Positions 15,778-22,691 of a stretch of DNA of 36,133 nt are shown here, piece after piece. Source of the stretch: Gemmatimonadota bacterium (GTDB lineage Bacteria > Gemmatimonadota > Gemmatimonadetes > Gemmatimonadales > GWC2-71-9). The notes beneath the pieces are model-generated. The model was not told the DNA's origin. It saw nothing but the letters and a program-made list of their open reading frames with translations, and searched no databases. Position numbers and translations under genes: made by a program. Where the stretch lies: contig QHUJ01000125.1 in the NCBI GenBank assembly GCA_003221895.1, positions 1 through 36,133 on the forward strand, given 5' to 3'. Numbering within the stretch: position 1 is the first letter of the stretch; each line of letters starts with the position of its first letter.

Positions 15778-17823
15778 ATGAAGCGATTGTCGTTGACGAT
15801 GCCACACCTGCGTCGTACGTTCAGCGCCCCTGCTCGACTGGAGAAACGCATCGTGATCACGCCGCACCTGACGCGAGCCGCGCTCGCAGCGCTGGTTCTC
15901 GTAGCCCCCGCCCCCGCCGCCTTGTCGGCGCAGAATCCGCCGTCACCGGATCCCCGTGTCGGCTTGCGCGCCGGCCTGATGAACGCGGCCCAGGCCGCGT
16001 GGAATCTGCGGCTGATCTCGACAACGCCCCCCCCGCGCGAGTTCGTGCCGGCCGAGCCTGGCGATTTCAACTACATGAACTCGGATCTCGCGTTCAAGGG
16101 AAACTACGTCATCCAGGGGAATTTCCAGGGGTTCTCGGTGTGGGACGTGACGGATCCGGCGCACCCCAAGCTCGTGCACACCGAGGTCTGCCCCGAACAA
16201 CAGAACGACGTCTCGGTGTATCGCAACCTGCTCTTCCTCTCCGGTGAGTCGGGGAACGGACGCGTCGACTGCGGCACGCAAGGAATCCAGGAGCATGTCA
16301 GCGCCCAACGCGTGCGCGGTGTCCGCGTCCTCGACATTTCCGACATCACGCACCCCCGCAGCATCACGAACGTGCAGACCTGCCGCGGTTCCCACACGCA
16401 CACGTTTGTGACCGATCCGAAGGACACGAGCGTCGTGTACATCTATGTCTCAGGCCAGGCGTCCGTGCGTCCGTCAGAAGAGCTGGCCGGCTGTTCCGAC
16501 GCGCTGCCGTTTCAAGACACCGCGTCGGCGAAGTTTCGAATCGACATCATCCGCGTGCCGCTCGCCCATCCGGAGCAGGCCGCCGTCGTGAGCCGGCCGC
16601 GTATTTTCGAAGCGCTCGTGGATCCGCGCGTGCACGGCCCATCGACGACTGACTCCGCGGCCGCGGCGCGCGAGGCAGATTCCGCGCGGGCTGCTGGCGC
16701 GTTCGTCGTCACGTTTCAGGGCTCGCCGACGGCGGCTCCCACCGGATTCGTGAACGAGATGCTCGACAGCATCGTGAAGAGTCACGGGCGCACGGGCGCA
16801 CCGACCGCTGCCGACAGCGCGGAGCTCCGGGCGGGTATCCAGGGCTACGTCGATGCGAACTTCCTGTCGCCGATGGGCCCCGGCGGCGTGCGCCTCGGCC
16901 CCGATCAATGCCACGACATCACGGTCTATCCCACAGTCGGCATTGCCGGTGGTGCCTGCGCCGGGTACGGTCTGCTGCTCGACATCAAGGATCCCGTACA
17001 CCCGGTACGCGTCACGGCCGCATCAGACTCGAACTTCGCGTACTGGCACTCTGCGACGTTCAACAACGACGCAAGTAAAGTGATTTTCACCGACGAGTGG
17101 GGCGGCGGCGTGGCACCACGCTGCCGCGCAACCGACAAGCCCGAATGGGGCGCGGACGCGATCTTCACCGTCGACACCAAGCACGCCCTGACGTTCAAGG
17201 GTTACTACAAGCTGCCGGCGCCGCAGACGGCGGTGGAAAACTGCGTCGCGCACAACGGCAACCTGATTCCCGTCCCCGGCCGCGACATCATGGTGCAAGG
17301 CTGGTATCAGGGCGGCATTTCGGTATTCGACTTCACCGATCCCGCACATCCGAAGGAGATCGCGTTCTTCGACCGCGGGCCGATGGACTCGACCAAGCTC
17401 CAGATGGCGGGTAGCTGGTCGGCGTACTGGTACAACGGCTACATCTACAGCTCCGAGATTGCGCGCGGGCTCGATGTCCTGGAGCTCCAGCCGAGCGCGT
17501 TGTTGACGCAGCACGAGATCGACGCGGCGAAATTGGTGAAGCTCACATATCAGAACGTGCAGGATCAGCAGCGCCTGACTTGGCCGGCGAGCTTTGTCGT
17601 CGCGCGCGCGTATCTCGACCAGCTCGAGCGCTCGAAAGGGCTGGCGGCCGACCGCATCACGGCAGTGCGCGCGGCCCTCGGGACCGCGGAGAGCGCGCCA
17701 GTGCCGAAGCGACGGACCACCCTCAATGCGCTCGCCACGCAGCTCGACCGCGACGCCGCGGCCGCGGCGGATGGCGCAAAGGTGCGGTCGCTCGCGGGTG
17801 TCGTGAGAGGATTGGCGAAGTAG
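15778..17823 (+). CDS. Large exported LVIVD-repeat protein
   Basis: The start lies behind CTGGGAGA; ATG 15778 and GTG 15775 are both possible. After an N-terminal extension of about 25 residues comes an export signal (AALAALVLVAPAPAALSAQ). The 681-residue protein has LVIVD-type beta-propeller strands: FKGNYVIQGNFQGFSVWDVTDPAHPKL (about 100-130), GVRVLDISDITHPRSI, YGLLLDIKDPVHPVRV and GGISVFDFTDPAHPKEIAFF. Spread Cys residues (CPEQQND, TCRGSHTHTF, DQCHDITVYP, ENCVAHNG) and His in conserved spots fit a periplasmic or extracellular protein. The C-terminal 100 residues are helical. The repeat is thought to form a propeller at the cell surface; the activity is unknown. Confidence 0.85.
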   Translation: MKRLSLTMPHLRRTFSAPARLEKRIVITPHLTRAALAALVLVAPAPAALSAQNPPSPDPRVGLRAGLMNAAQAAWNLRLISTTPPPREFVPAEPGDFNYMNSDLAFKGNYVIQGNFQGFSVWDVTDPAHPKLVHTEVCPEQQNDVSVYRNLLFLSGESGNGRVDCGTQGIQEHVSAQRVRGVRVLDISDITHPRSITNVQTCRGSHTHTFVTDPKDTSVVYIYVSGQASVRPSEELAGCSDALPFQDTASAKFRIDIIRVPLAHPEQAAVVSRPRIFEALVDPRVHGPSTTDSAAAAREADSARAAGAFVVTFQGSPTAAPTGFVNEMLDSIVKSHGRTGAPTAADSAELRAGIQGYVDANFLSPMGPGGVRLGPDQCHDITVYPTVGIAGGACAGYGLLLDIKDPVHPVRVTAASDSNFAYWHSATFNNDASKVIFTDEWGGGVAPRCRATDKPEWGADAIFTVDTKHALTFKGYYKLPAPQTAVENCVAHNGNLIPVPGRDIMVQGWYQGGISVFDFTDPAHPKEIAFFDRGPMDSTKLQMAGSWSAYWYNGYIYSSEIARGLDVLELQPSALLTQHEIDAAKLVKLTYQNVQDQQRLTWPASFVVARAYLDQLERSKGLAADRITAVRAALGTAESAPVPKRRTTLNALATQLDRDAAAAADGAKVRSLAGVVRGLAK

Positions 17824-17865
17824 CGTTTTATTGATACGGTCTGCAGTCGTTTGATGATGAAGGGG

Positions 17866-17912
17866 CCAGGTCCTCGTACTACCGTGCCGCATGGCGTCGT
17901 ACGAGGACCTGG
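17866..17912. promoter_or_regulatory. Perfect 14-bp inverted repeat around the start codon of the four-helix-bundle gene
   Basis: CCAGGTCCTCGTAC (17866-17879) and GTACGAGGACCTGG (17899-17912) are exact reverse complements separated by 19 nt. The ATG at 17891 lies in the loop and the right arm is inside the coding region (YEDLD). No normal ribosome binding site sits before the ATG; the nearest purine run (AAGGGG, 17860-17865) is outside the hairpin. In mRNA the stem could control initiation. It is not followed by a T-run, so it is not an obvious terminator for the LVIVD gene. Confidence 0.7.
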
Positions 17913-18283
17913 ACGCATTTAAGGCGTGCCACCAGCTGGCGCTTGCCGTTCATACGCTCACCGAAGGGCTCGACGAGATAGACCCTGAGCTCAGCGCGCA
18001 GCTGTGGGGCGCGGCGCTGATCGCGCCGAGTCGCATCGCGCGCGGCTCCGCGTTCCGGAATCGGAAGATGTTCTGGGCATGCGTCGACCGCTCGTTGGCC
18101 GCGCTCTACGAAATCGAGTATCACCTCAAGATGGGATATACGATGGGATTGATCTCACAGGAGGAGCATCATCACCTCGAGAGTCTACGCGGGCGGGCAG
18201 TGTTCTATTCGGTGAAACTCGTGATGGACCTCATTGCGCCCCCGCCCCCCCCCCCCGATCCGGAGGACACCGCGAAGGCCTGA
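17891..18283 (+). CDS. Four-helix-bundle protein (23S rRNA intervening-sequence protein family)
   Basis: This 130-residue protein matches the family first seen in 23S rRNA intervening sequences and now common as stand-alone genes (TIGR02436/S23 group). It starts with the family motif YEDLDAFKACHQLALAVHTL. Typical later blocks are GAALIAPSRIARGSAFRN and RSLAALYEIEYHLKMGYTMGLIS. The proteins form small, often pentameric helical bundles and may bind RNA; their function is not established. The C-terminus is a Pro run encoded by 12 consecutive C (18245-18256), a slippage-prone tract. The gene starts within an inverted repeat and ends 11 bp from the convergent sufU-like gene. Confidence 0.88.
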   Translation: MASYEDLDAFKACHQLALAVHTLTEGLDEIDPELSAQLWGAALIAPSRIARGSAFRNRKMFWACVDRSLAALYEIEYHLKMGYTMGLISQEEHHHLESLRGRAVFYSVKLVMDLIAPPPPPPDPEDTAKA

Positions 18284-18294
18284 CTTCCGAAGGC

Positions 18295-18810
18295 CTACGT
18301 CACCCGCGCAGCCTGCTCCGCTCCCTCCCCAATCACGAGACCCGTTCCTGCGCCTTGCGCTGCGATCTCCCGACGCAGCTCGGCGATGTCACTGTCGGTG
18401 TGACCGGCTGCCCGCAGCTTCCGGTTCATCTCCACGGTCTTGACAGCACCCTTCAGCGTGCCGAGCGCCAGGGTCGCGCACTGGGGCCGCGACGCCGCGA
18501 TGCCCCGGCCGAGGAGATCCAGCATCTCCTCGTACGAGAAGTCGAGAATCTCCGCGAACGTCGGCTTCTCGTGGTTGGTCCGCTCGGCCAGGATCGACGC
18601 CGCCGCCTGGCTCAGCGTGCAGCCGACCCCTTCGAAGCTCACCGACTCGACGCGATCCGAGTCCTCGTGCGCTTTGAGGTACATCGTGATGATGTCGCCG
18701 CATCCCGGGTTGCCGCCCGGAATGCGAGCGTCCGCATCGGGGAGCTTGCCGCGGTGGCGCGGTCGTTGATAATGATCGACCAGCCAGGCGACCCGCGTTT
18801 CCTGATCCAC
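18295..18810 (-). CDS. sufU: Iron-sulfur cluster assembly scaffold, SufU/NifU-like
   Basis: A GTG start at 18810 shares one base with the rhodanese TAG stop, and GGAGAA lies just upstream. A longer frame reaches 19056 but only repeats antisense-like sequence inside the rhodanese gene. The 171-residue product carries the scaffold hallmarks: DHYQRPRHRGKL, NPGCGD with Cys37 and Asp39, FEGVGCTLSQAAASIL with Cys64, and RPQCATLALGTLKGAV with Cys111. These residues bind zinc or a nascent Fe-S cluster received from a cysteine desulfurase. Overlap with a sulfurtransferase gene suggests the two act together in sulfur supply for cluster building. No SufS or SufBCD genes lie in the window. Confidence 0.9.
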   Translation of the reverse strand: MDQETRVAWLVDHYQRPRHRGKLPDADARIPGGNPGCGDIITMYLKAHEDSDRVESVSFEGVGCTLSQAAASILAERTNHEKPTFAEILDFSYEEMLDLLGRGIAASRPQCATLALGTLKGAVKTVEMNRKLRAAGHTDSDIAELRREIAAQGAGTGLVIGEGAEQAARVT

Positions 18811-19697
18811 TACGGCTTCTCCACCGGGCTGCGCACGAGGTTGCCCCACTCCGTCCACGACCCGTCGTAGTTGCGCACCCGATCGAATCCCAGGAGATAC
18901 GTCAGCGCGAACCAGGTGTGGGACGAGCGCTCGCCGATGCGGCAGTAGGCAATCACCTCTTCGCCCGGTGTGAGCCCGTTTTCTTCCTGATAAATCGTCC
19001 GCAGCTCGCTCGCCGGCCTGAAGGTGTGCGTCTCCGGGTTTACCGCGCGACCCCACGGGATGCTCCGCGCGCCCGGGATGTGGCCGCCGCGCAGCGCACC
19101 CTCATTCGGGTACTCGGGCATATGCAGCCGCTCGCCGCGATACTCCTCCGGGCTTCGCACATCGACCAACGAATTGCCGCCTCTGACGTGCTCCAGGACC
19201 TGATCGCGGAACGCGCGGCTGCGACTGTCATCGCGGTCCGATACGGTGACGCTCCCCTCGCGATAGCGCGGCACCGCGGTCACGAGCTCGCGTCCCTCCT
19301 GGGCCCAGCGCAACCGCCCGCCGTCCATCAGCCGGAGATTGTTCAGGCCAAAGAGCCGGAATACCCAGAACGCGTACGTCGCCCACCAGTTGTTCTTATC
19401 ACCGTAGAAGACGATCGTCGTGTCGTCGTCGATGCCCTTCGAACGCAACAGGCGCTCCAATCGCTGGCCATCGATGTAGTCTCGGATCAACGGATCGTTG
19501 AGGTCCGCGACCCAATCGATTTTCACTGCGCCGGGGATATGCCCCGTTTCATAGAGCAGAATGTCCTCGTTGGATTCGACGAGGCGCACTTTCGGATCAT
19601 CCAGGTGATCGGCCACCCACTGGGTCGAAACCAGGACCTCGGGGTGCGCGTACCCGCGCGCCGCGATGTCGGCTACGGGTGCCACAGTCTCAGGCAT
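18810..19697 (-). CDS. Sulfurtransferase with two rhodanese domains (thiosulfate/3-mercaptopyruvate type)
   Basis: The 295-residue length and tandem layout match two-domain sulfurtransferases, which move sulfane sulfur to a thiophilic acceptor. The first, non-catalytic domain (about 20-150) shows [38 protein letters not shown] and [17 protein letters not shown]. The second (about 165-290) has [30 protein letters not shown] and the active loop [15 protein letters not shown] with catalytic Cys252. The CRIGERS loop favours thiosulfate sulfurtransferase (CysA-like) over 3-mercaptopyruvate forms, which more often have CGSGVT. GAGGAGG sits directly before the ATG. Translationally overlapped with the SufU-like gene. 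Confidence 0.92.
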   Translation of the reverse strand: MPETVAPVADIAARGYAHPEVLVSTQWVADHLDDPKVRLVESNEDILLYETGHIPGAVKIDWVADLNDPLIRDYIDGQRLERLLRSKGIDDDTTIVFYGDKNNWWATYAFWVFRLFGLNNLRLMDGGRLRWAQEGRELVTAVPRYREGSVTVSDRDDSRSRAFRDQVLEHVRGGNSLVDVRSPEEYRGERLHMPEYPNEGALRGGHIPGARSIPWGRAVNPETHTFRPASELRTIYQEENGLTPGEEVIAYCRIGERSSHTWFALTYLLGFDRVRNYDGSWTEWGNLVRSPVEKP

Positions 19698-19923
19698 GTT
19701 GCCTCCTCTTCAGCGTTTTCCGTCCGGGCCGAAAAGCAACGCGACCGGCCAGAGCCCGGATTCCGGGAGCCGCAGCCGGTCGCGTGATTCGTGAAGTGTG
19801 TTACGCTATGACGAAACCCACGCCCCGGCCGGACCCCGATGGGGCCCGCTACAGATGCAGAGTTGCGTCATGTTCGCCATAGCTCCCCGCAATAACGACG
19901 AAGTGGGCGGTGATGTCAAGGCG
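19698..19923 (-). promoter_or_regulatory. Leader of the rhodanese-sufU operon: possible promoter and hairpin
   Basis: This 226-bp gap has no gene. Reading the minus strand, TTGACA (19914-19919) is a perfect -35 hexamer, but the -10 about 17 nt later (GTTATT) is poor. Further on is a nested hairpin with outer arms CGCGACCGG (19740-19748) and CCGGTCGCG (19776-19784) and inner arms CCCGG/CCGGG. TTGCTTTTC follows on the minus strand. The hairpin may terminate the upstream DUF155-like transcript or attenuate the operon. I do not recognise a known riboswitch here. Confidence 0.4.
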
Positions 19924-21027
19924 CTAATGTTTCGGCGTCAGCGTCACAACTGACAGCACGGTCGATACCGCGATCAGGATGATGATGATCCACTCCAGGG
20001 TCTCCATCCGGCGCGTTGCCGCGCGGTCCGTCATCTTGCCGTAGATCCCGTCGATCGTCTGCAGCTTGCGCGCGATGCTCGCATCCCAATCGGCCAGGTG
20101 AAACCGCCGCGATGCGTGCGCGTACGCCCGCGAGAGAAACTGGTCGCCGACCAGCTTCAGCGCGTTGGTCACCTGCTCGAACAGAATCGCGGCGTCGAGC
20201 TCGAGGCGCGCCAGGCTGCGGAGATCGGGACCCACGGGCGCCATCCGCCACGGCCGGCGTGATCGACCCAGCAGCCCCTCGTACGCGCGCTCGAGCACAT
20301 CGTCCAGCTCATGATCCAGATAGCGCATTTCCAGCAGCTGGGTGTTGGCGAACTCGAGAATGTCGCGCACGTCATCGCCTTCGGGGTCGAACAGCATCGC
20401 GGCGTCCGTATCGATGATGGTGGCGTCATTCGGACCGAAGGAGAGCCGCGCCGCCGTCGCGTCCGCGATTTCCTGCTGTGACAAGGGATGGGGGGCGGCC
20501 CGCAGCAGCTGCGCCACCGTGAGTGCCTCAGTCGTCCACAGCATGGCGGCGTCGCACGGTTCGGTGAACGTCTCGATATGAAAGATCGAGTAGTCTTCGA
20601 CCAGGTCGGCGATGCGCGGACGGACGGCGGCGGCGCCCAGGTCGCCCAGCAGCTGCTCCACGTGGCGGCGCGAATCCTTGAGCAACCGCTCATTCCCCCA
20701 CAAGTCCTCGGCCAGGGCGGGCAGCCGCGTCAGCTCGCCAGCCAGCGGAATCGCATAGCTGACCGAGACTGCACCGAAGTCGTATAGCACGACTTCGACT
20801 CCCGGCATTGTTTGCCACCCGTCCCCCGTTTGTGGCTCGCCGCTACGGGGGACATGCACCGGGGCTGGCCGGTACTCAAAGGATGCCGGCGCGCGCCGCT
20901 TGTATTTGATCGTCTGACGCTCGACGCCTTCGAACAGGCGGCGCTGGGCGGCATCGAGATCGATCGCCTGGGCTACTTCGTAGGCGAACATCGGGAAACA
21001 TGTGCCCTTCGCAATGACGGGTCGCAT
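19924..21027 (-). CDS. Membrane-anchored protein resembling the DUF155/RMND1 family
   Basis: The 367-residue protein has no signal peptide. Around residues 80-110 it reads VEVVLYDFGAVSVSYAIPL, like the VxxFxYGxVVFW strand of DUF155 proteins. The middle is helical, with NTQLLEMRYLDHELDDVLERAYEGL. The C-terminus has SIARKLQTIDGIYGKMTDR followed by a single transmembrane helix (LEWIIIILIAVSTVLSVVTL). A C-terminal anchor after a helical region is the usual DUF155/RMD1/RMND1 architecture; the mitochondrial member is needed for translation, while bacterial roles are unknown. The start is only 26 bp from the divergent M14 gene and lacks a clear ribosome binding site, so a start further in is possible. 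Confidence 0.65.
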   Translation of the reverse strand: MRPVIAKGTCFPMFAYEVAQAIDLDAAQRRLFEGVERQTIKYKRRAPASFEYRPAPVHVPRSGEPQTGDGWQTMPGVEVVLYDFGAVSVSYAIPLAGELTRLPALAEDLWGNERLLKDSRRHVEQLLGDLGAAAVRPRIADLVEDYSIFHIETFTEPCDAAMLWTTEALTVAQLLRAAPHPLSQQEIADATAARLSFGPNDATIIDTDAAMLFDPEGDDVRDILEFANTQLLEMRYLDHELDDVLERAYEGLLGRSRRPWRMAPVGPDLRSLARLELDAAILFEQVTNALKLVGDQFLSRAYAHASRRFHLADWDASIARKLQTIDGIYGKMTDRAATRRMETLEWIIIILIAVSTVLSVVTLTPKH

Positions 21028-21053
21028 GTCAGAAAGCTAGTCACGGAGCCACT

Positions 21054-22442
21054 ATGTCGACTCTCCATGTCGCGATTACGGGACGGGACAAGCGCCACCT
21101 CGCAGCCCTCGGACCAAAGCTCCGGGTTGTGGTGGTGGGGTATCGTGAAGAGAAGCATCGCTTCGTCGTGGATGCGTATGTCCACGCTGACAAGGTCGCA
21201 TGGCTGAAGCGCCAAGGTTACGGCGTGGCGCGTCTGGAAGAGGTCGACGCGCACGATCGCGCTCGCCAGGCGGAAGGCCACGCCGCCGCCACCAGGCGAC
21301 TGAAGAAGGGACGCTACGGCGACGTCATCTGGGGCGGCGGCTACCTCACCGCCGATGAAGTCGAACAGGCAATGGTCCTCGGCGAACAGAACCACGGCGC
21401 GTATTTCGAGCGCATCGCGCTGCCGAATGTGACGTGGGAAAGACGCCGCTGTCACGCGTTCCGCATCGGCAAAGGGAACGGCCGGAGCCGACCTGCCGTC
21501 TGCTTCATCGGGGGCGTGCACGGACGCGAATGGGGCGGCCCCGACATCCTCATCTACTTCGCCGTGCGGCTGCTGCGCGCCTACCGGGACCGGGAAGGCT
21601 TCCGGCTCGGCAAGAAGCGCGTTTCGCCGGCGCTGGTCCGCCGCCTGGTGGAGACCATGGACATTGTGGTGCTGCCCCAGGTCAACCCCGACGGACGCGC
21701 CTTCAGCATGGACCGGCATCCCTTTTGGCGGAAGAACCGGCGGCCCGCGCCTCGCGGACAGGGATTCAGGTCCATCGGCGTGGACCTGAATCGCAACTTT
21801 CCCTTCTTGTGGCGCTTCGACCGGCACTTCGCCCAGGGCACAGTGGAGAGCACGCACAAGCCGGGCGACTACGAGACCTACGTCGGCCCCCGCCCGGCCT
21901 CCGAGCCGGAGACTCGCAACGTGATGTGGCTGCTCGACCGGTTTCCCAACATCCGCTACTACGTGGATCTGCACAGCTACGGCGAGACCATTCTCCACAG
22001 CTGGGGCAGCGATGACGACCAGTCGAAGGACCCCCGCATGAACTTTCGGAACACGACGTACGACGGAAAGCGGGGCCGCATCCTCGACGATGTGTATAGC
22101 GAATACATTCCGGCGACGGACAAGAACGATGCGGTGCAGATGGGTCGCCATATGGCAGCCGCGATTCGGCTGGTGCGGGGGCGCGAGTACGAAGTGAAGC
22201 AGTCGGTCGGCCTCTATCCCACGGCGGGGGCCTCAGACGACTACGCCTACAGCCGCCACTGGGTCGATCCGAAGAAGGGGAGGCTCATCGCCTTCACGAT
22301 CGAGTGGGGCCGCAGCCACGCGTCCACGCCGTTTCACCCGCCCTACCCCGAGATGCGCAAGGTCATGCGCGAGGTGAGCGCCGGCCTGCTGGCGCTGTGC
22401 CTGCGGGCGCTGGCGAAGCGCACCACGGGATCCAAGGCGTAA
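21054..22442 (+). CDS. M14 zinc carboxypeptidase
   Basis: This 462-residue enzyme would remove C-terminal residues from peptides. The zinc site is complete: His156 and Glu159 in GGVHGREWGG and His307 in YYVDLHSYGE. Substrate-binding Arg lies in GVDLNRNFPF and the catalytic Glu417 in IAFTIEWGRS. PQVNPDGRAFSMDRHPFWRKNRR is the usual block between ligands. The first 120 residues form a separate N-terminal domain (RVVVVGYREEKHRFVVDAYV) that resembles the propeptide-like region of some carboxypeptidases. No signal peptide is visible, which is unusual for the family and suggests a cytoplasmic role or non-classical export. CGGAG precedes the ATG. A terminator hairpin follows. Confidence 0.92.
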   Translation: MSTLHVAITGRDKRHLAALGPKLRVVVVGYREEKHRFVVDAYVHADKVAWLKRQGYGVARLEEVDAHDRARQAEGHAAATRRLKKGRYGDVIWGGGYLTADEVEQAMVLGEQNHGAYFERIALPNVTWERRRCHAFRIGKGNGRSRPAVCFIGGVHGREWGGPDILIYFAVRLLRAYRDREGFRLGKKRVSPALVRRLVETMDIVVLPQVNPDGRAFSMDRHPFWRKNRRPAPRGQGFRSIGVDLNRNFPFLWRFDRHFAQGTVESTHKPGDYETYVGPRPASEPETRNVMWLLDRFPNIRYYVDLHSYGETILHSWGSDDDQSKDPRMNFRNTTYDGKRGRILDDVYSEYIPATDKNDAVQMGRHMAAAIRLVRGREYEVKQSVGLYPTAGASDDYAYSRHWVDPKKGRLIAFTIEWGRSHASTPFHPPYPEMRKVMREVSAGLLALCLRALAKRTTGSKA

Positions 22443-22466
22443 ACGACACGGCGGGCCCAGCAAACG

Positions 22467-22500
22467 AAGCGCCCGGTGTCGACGTGACCCGGGCGCTTCC
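22467..22500. terminator. Hairpin terminator after the M14 gene
   Basis: GAAGCGCCCGG (22467-22477) and CCGGGCGCTTC (22490-22500) form an 11-bp perfect stem with a 12-nt loop. On the plus strand a T-rich pyrimidine tract follows at 22512-22536, as in an imperfect intrinsic terminator for the carboxypeptidase transcript. On the minus strand it lies 8 nt past the stop of the polylysine microgene and is followed only by GTTTGC, so it could also end that transcript. Confidence 0.7.
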
Positions 22501-22508
22501 TGCTTTCG

Positions 22509-22544
22509 CTACTTCTTTTTCTTTTTCTTCTTTTTCATCGCCAT
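22509..22544 (-). CDS. Possible polylysine micro-ORF (11 residues)
   Basis: On the minus strand ATG at 22544 reads MAMKKKKKKKK and stops with TAG. AGGAAGGAG (complement of 22552-22560) lies at ideal spacing, 7 nt before the ATG, which is better than many annotated genes here. TTGCCG and TACGTT about 16 nt apart further upstream could form a promoter, and a strong hairpin follows the stop. Together these look like a complete small transcription unit. Against it, the lysine codons are simply the complement of the T-rich tract behind the M14 terminator. A basic peptide of this size might bind nucleic acid, or the AAA/AAG run might stall ribosomes; both are guesses. Confidence 0.4.
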   Translation of the reverse strand: MAMKKKKKKKK

Positions 22545-22691
22545 GGGAGCACTCCTTCCTACGGGAAGTGCGGAGGCGCTTCGCTGTGAATCGCCCACGT
22601 TACAAGCAACGTACACACTCTCCGAGCGGCGGCAAGACCGTCAGAATCGGAAACTGCTTGACGACGGCGCCTGGAAGTGGAGAATAGTCCG

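Noticed and set aside
17857-17922. A 21-codon frame overlapping the start of the four-helix-bundle gene
   Set aside because: No ribosome binding site, and its content comes entirely from the inverted repeat. It could act as an upstream ORF but nothing supports translation.
18811-19056. N-terminal extension of the SufU-like frame within the rhodanese gene
   Set aside because: The extension has no similarity to scaffold proteins, and the conserved SufU sequence begins right at the GTG overlapping the rhodanese stop.
19808-19882. Short plus-strand frame (24 codons) in the rhodanese leader
   Set aside because: There is no ribosome binding site, no hydrophobic or conserved pattern, and the region folds as a leader on the other strand.
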